This document shows, piece by piece, positions 48,541 to 50,652 of a stretch of 50,652 nt of DNA. Position numbers and translations under genes: made by a program. Origin of the DNA: Sulfurovum sp. UBA5198. GTDB taxonomy: Bacteria; Campylobacterota; Campylobacteria; Campylobacterales; Sulfurovaceae. Position 1 is the stretch's first letter; each line of letters begins with the position of its first letter. Where the stretch lies: assembly GCA_002412865.1 (NCBI GenBank), contig DHVW01000015.1:1-50652 (forward strand). The letters are read 5' to 3'. The notes under the pieces were generated by a model that was given only the letters and a program-made list of their open reading frames with translations, made no database searches and was not told the origin of the DNA.

Positions 48541-50652
48541 ATGGTAGACAACAACACAACACAAGATAATTTACAAACGATAATGACGGGATTTGATGGC
48601 ACGATGGCAATGATTGCCAAAACGGCAGGTATTTCTGGAGGTGTACCTGGAGAAGTTTTTGCGGCATCATTTGGCATAATGAACGGGACAATTACTGGAG
48701 TTATCTCTTTTGAGGGTTCAGCACAAGCAAGGGCGGATTTAGAAAAAGCAGTTATTGGAGTGGGTGCTGGATATTTAGCAGATGTGTTAGTGTCTACAGG
48801 CATTAGAATGGCATTGGCAGTAGTAATTGGCGGTACAGCCGCAGCTGCATCTCCTGTCATTATTATTGGAGTAGGTGCTGCTGCTATTATTGCTGGATTA
48901 AATGGCGATGGTATTTATGACCAATACACAGCAGCCCAACAAGCTTTTTTTGATTGGATGATAAGCAACAACTACGACCTAGAAATCTCATCATTTGTCA
49001 ATGACTTTTGGAACTCCTTCAAAAACTGGGTTGCTCCTCGTGCTGACCCACTCGTGCTAGACTTGGATGGTGACGGTATAGAGACCATAGGTATCAGTGC
49101 ATCTACTCATGTACTATTTGATACTGATGGAGATGGTATGAAAACTGCCACAGGTTGGGCAAAAAGTGATGATGGCTTACTCGTGCTTGATAGAAATGGA
49201 AACGGAACTATTGACAATGGAGGTGAACTATTTGGTGACCAAACTATGGTAAATGGTGTGAAAGCTACCGATGGATTTGGGGCATTGAGTGCTGAGGATA
49301 CCAATAAAAATGGTAAGTTTGATGCAGGTGATGGTAACTTTAATAATGTGAGAGTTTGGAGAGATATGGATAGTGATGGAGTGAGCGATAGTGGAGAACT
49401 GTTTACACTAACTGAACTCGGTATTGTCTCTATCAATCTAGACTCTACATCTTCAAGTACAAACTTGAATGGTAATATCAAAACTGCTATCAGTAGCTAC
49501 ACAAAATCAGATGGAACTACAAGCGAAGTTGGTAATCTCAACTTCTCACAAAATTCGTTTTATAGTGAATTCACGGACAAGTTGCTACTAAGCGATACCG
49601 CAAAGCTACTACCAGATATGAACGGGAGTGGTATGGTACGGGATTTGAGGGAGGCTTCGATGCTTTCAGACGGACTAACTAATACCTTGCAAACCATGCA
49701 AAATCAAGGCTATGTAAGCAAAACTGCGATGATGTCAGAAGTAGATACACTGATAGCTCAATGGGCTGAGACTTCTGATATGAGTACGAGCATAGGACAA
49801 GCCAATAGTGTACTTCATAGGGATTTGGTATATTTGCCTAGTAGTAGCAGTAGCGATATGTCGTTATATCTTTATGGTATGAGTGTCTCATCTGGAAGCT
49901 CAACACAAAGCAGTGGCACTTCTACTATGGTGACATCATCAGAAGAACAAGACAAACAAGCACGATATATATATCTACACAATGAGAGCGAAAGAATAGC
50001 AAATCTAGTAGATATATTAGAGAGGTTTAACGGAGAAACTTTCGTGGATATCAAGCCAGCAGAAAATAAAATAGTTGGAATAGGAAGCACAACTGTTACT
50101 GATGGTAGTATAATCACAAATACCTCTTCAGCTGGAACTACAGCAAGCGATGGCTCTGTACGGATTACTACCATTCCACCAGTATTCGTTGGTTTGTCTA
50201 CGGCACAAATAGCATTTATGGAGCAAAGCTACGAGGCATTAAAAGAATCAGTTTATGGTAAATTGGTTTTGCAAACAAGACTAAAATCATATATGGACGA
50301 GATAAAGTTTACCATAGATGAGAGTGGTATCGGGCTAGATATGAGTGGCGTAACTGCTATGTTGAGTAGTCTAGCAAATATTGACATAAAGAATGCTTTG
50401 TTGGATTGCGATGATTTGGTGCGATTTGGTGGAGCTAAATTTGATATGGTTGACAATGGTGCCGTCTTTGAGCTACAAGAATGGATGTCTGATCTAGCAA
50501 ATCATCCTTTAATACTAGAGCAATTGCTTCAATTAAATGGTCTAGAGTTAAATAGCGGTATATTGCATACTGGCAGTAGTGGAGACGATTCTATCAATTT
50601 CACTAGTGGCAACAATTTCGTATTGTCTGGCTCTGGCAATGATACGGTTACA
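48541..50652 (+). CDS. RTX-type protein, partial (N-terminal 704 residues; runs off window)
   Basis: An open frame of 704 codons without stop. Residues 38-122 are Gly/Ala-rich hydrophobic (GVGAGYLADVLVSTG, ALAVVIGGTAAAASP, VIIIGVGAAAIIAGLNG). Residues 169-300 are the Ca-binding EF-hand-like block (DPLVLDLDGDGIET, DTDGDGMKT, DRNGNGTIDNGGE, DMDSDGVSDSGE). Residues 300-670 are Ser/Thr-rich with no motif I recognise. The final residues GDDSINFTSGNN then GSGNDTVT begin the RTX nonapeptide array, so Ca-dependent type I secretion is likely. The C-terminus and secretion genes lie outside. Confidence 0.85.
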   Translation, partial: MVDNNTTQDNLQTIMTGFDGTMAMIAKTAGISGGVPGEVFAASFGIMNGTITGVISFEGSAQARADLEKAVIGVGAGYLADVLVSTGIRMALAVVIGGTAAAASPVIIIGVGAAAIIAGLNGDGIYDQYTAAQQAFFDWMISNNYDLEISSFVNDFWNSFKNWVAPRADPLVLDLDGDGIETIGISASTHVLFDTDGDGMKTATGWAKSDDGLLVLDRNGNGTIDNGGELFGDQTMVNGVKATDGFGALSAEDTNKNGKFDAGDGNFNNVRVWRDMDSDGVSDSGELFTLTELGIVSINLDSTSSSTNLNGNIKTAISSYTKSDGTTSEVGNLNFSQNSFYSEFTDKLLLSDTAKLLPDMNGSGMVRDLREASMLSDGLTNTLQTMQNQGYVSKTAMMSEVDTLIAQWAETSDMSTSIGQANSVLHRDLVYLPSSSSSDMSLYLYGMSVSSGSSTQSSGTSTMVTSSEEQDKQARYIYLHNESERIANLVDILERFNGETFVDIKPAENKIVGIGSTTVTDGSIITNTSSAGTTASDGSVRITTIPPVFVGLSTAQIAFMEQSYEALKESVYGKLVLQTRLKSYMDEIKFTIDESGIGLDMSGVTAMLSSLANIDIKNALLDCDDLVRFGGAKFDMVDNGAVFELQEWMSDLANHPLILEQLLQLNGLELNSGILHTGSSGDDSINFTSGNNFVLSGSGNDTVT
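49252..49385 (+). repeat. 134-bp block identical to 47701-47834
   Basis: Second copy of the identical block; see the first copy. Confidence 0.9.

Noticed and set aside
46744..50652. CRISPR or tandem-repeat array in the Ca-binding region
   Set aside because: The repeats are protein-coding, irregular in length and occur only twice as long blocks; no spacers.
1..50652. tRNA, rRNA, integrase or prophage signals
   Set aside because: Looked for cloverleaf-like sequences and phage gene strings; saw none convincing. Only the RAYT transposase qualifies as a mobile-element gene.

Overview
The window looks like a chromosomal segment from a member of the Campylobacterota (Epsilonproteobacteria). The evidence is an AT-rich composition, short intergenic gaps, -10 boxes without clear -35 boxes, and two gene strings whose content and order match what I remember from Campylobacter and relatives: ubiX-coaD-tmk-hisS, and murJ-cysS-msbA-like-pyrD-M16 protease-dapA-SDR-pgsA. 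The genus cannot be fixed from the sequence alone. No rRNA, tRNA or CRISPR array was found.

Layout. 1-5.6 kb (minus strand): a partial Tyr/Asn-rich lipoprotein, a Blc-type lipocalin, then a compact operon with an FeS-type photolyase relative that seems to lack its cluster cysteines, a renalase-like flavoprotein pseudogene, a small unknown protein, thiE, a class I photolyase and a small protein with a tautomerase-like start. 5.8-14.3 kb: an SDR/DUF2867 protein, a leaderless THI5/NMT1-like protein with thiD and hemH, a carotenoid-desaturase-like flavoprotein overlapping a LytS/LytTR two-component pair, and a DUF523-DUF1722 protein. Much of this first part resembles a photodamage and cofactor region. 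14.3-18 kb: AMMECR1 and its radical SAM partner (divergent), two response regulators, a stand-alone histidine-kinase dimerisation domain and two small membrane-associated proteins. 18-23.1 kb: an AI-2E-family permease, peroxiredoxin plus a PerR/Fur regulator behind a palindromic operator, then ubiX-coaD-tmk-hisS.

23.2-25.6 kb is a two-gene type II restriction-modification module (C5 methyltransferase and HNH nuclease) placed exactly between the convergent hisS and yggS genes and bounded by a short direct repeat. 25.7-36.6 kb is a ten-gene housekeeping operon on the minus strand (murJ to yggS). 36.9-37.8 kb carries three small stress-type proteins, one only 49 residues long. 38-44.8 kb holds ruvA, an NlpC/P60 hydrolase, a BaiN-like flavoprotein, small proteins, an alpha/beta hydrolase, a membrane-anchored MurF, a lysozyme-like secreted protein and a CHAD protein.

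44.9-46 kb has a PhnA-like zinc-ribbon protein and a C-terminally damaged REP-associated tyrosine transposase with an upstream REP-like hairpin; a related hairpin sits 7.4 kb away before ruvA. From 46.06 kb to the end runs a tightly coupled operon alternating small membrane proteins with RTX-type, EF-hand-like, hydrophobic or glycine-zipper proteins. The two RTX-type genes share a 134-bp identical block. This looks like a polymorphic secreted-effector/immunity locus and is the best candidate for an undescribed system here; the last gene runs off the window.
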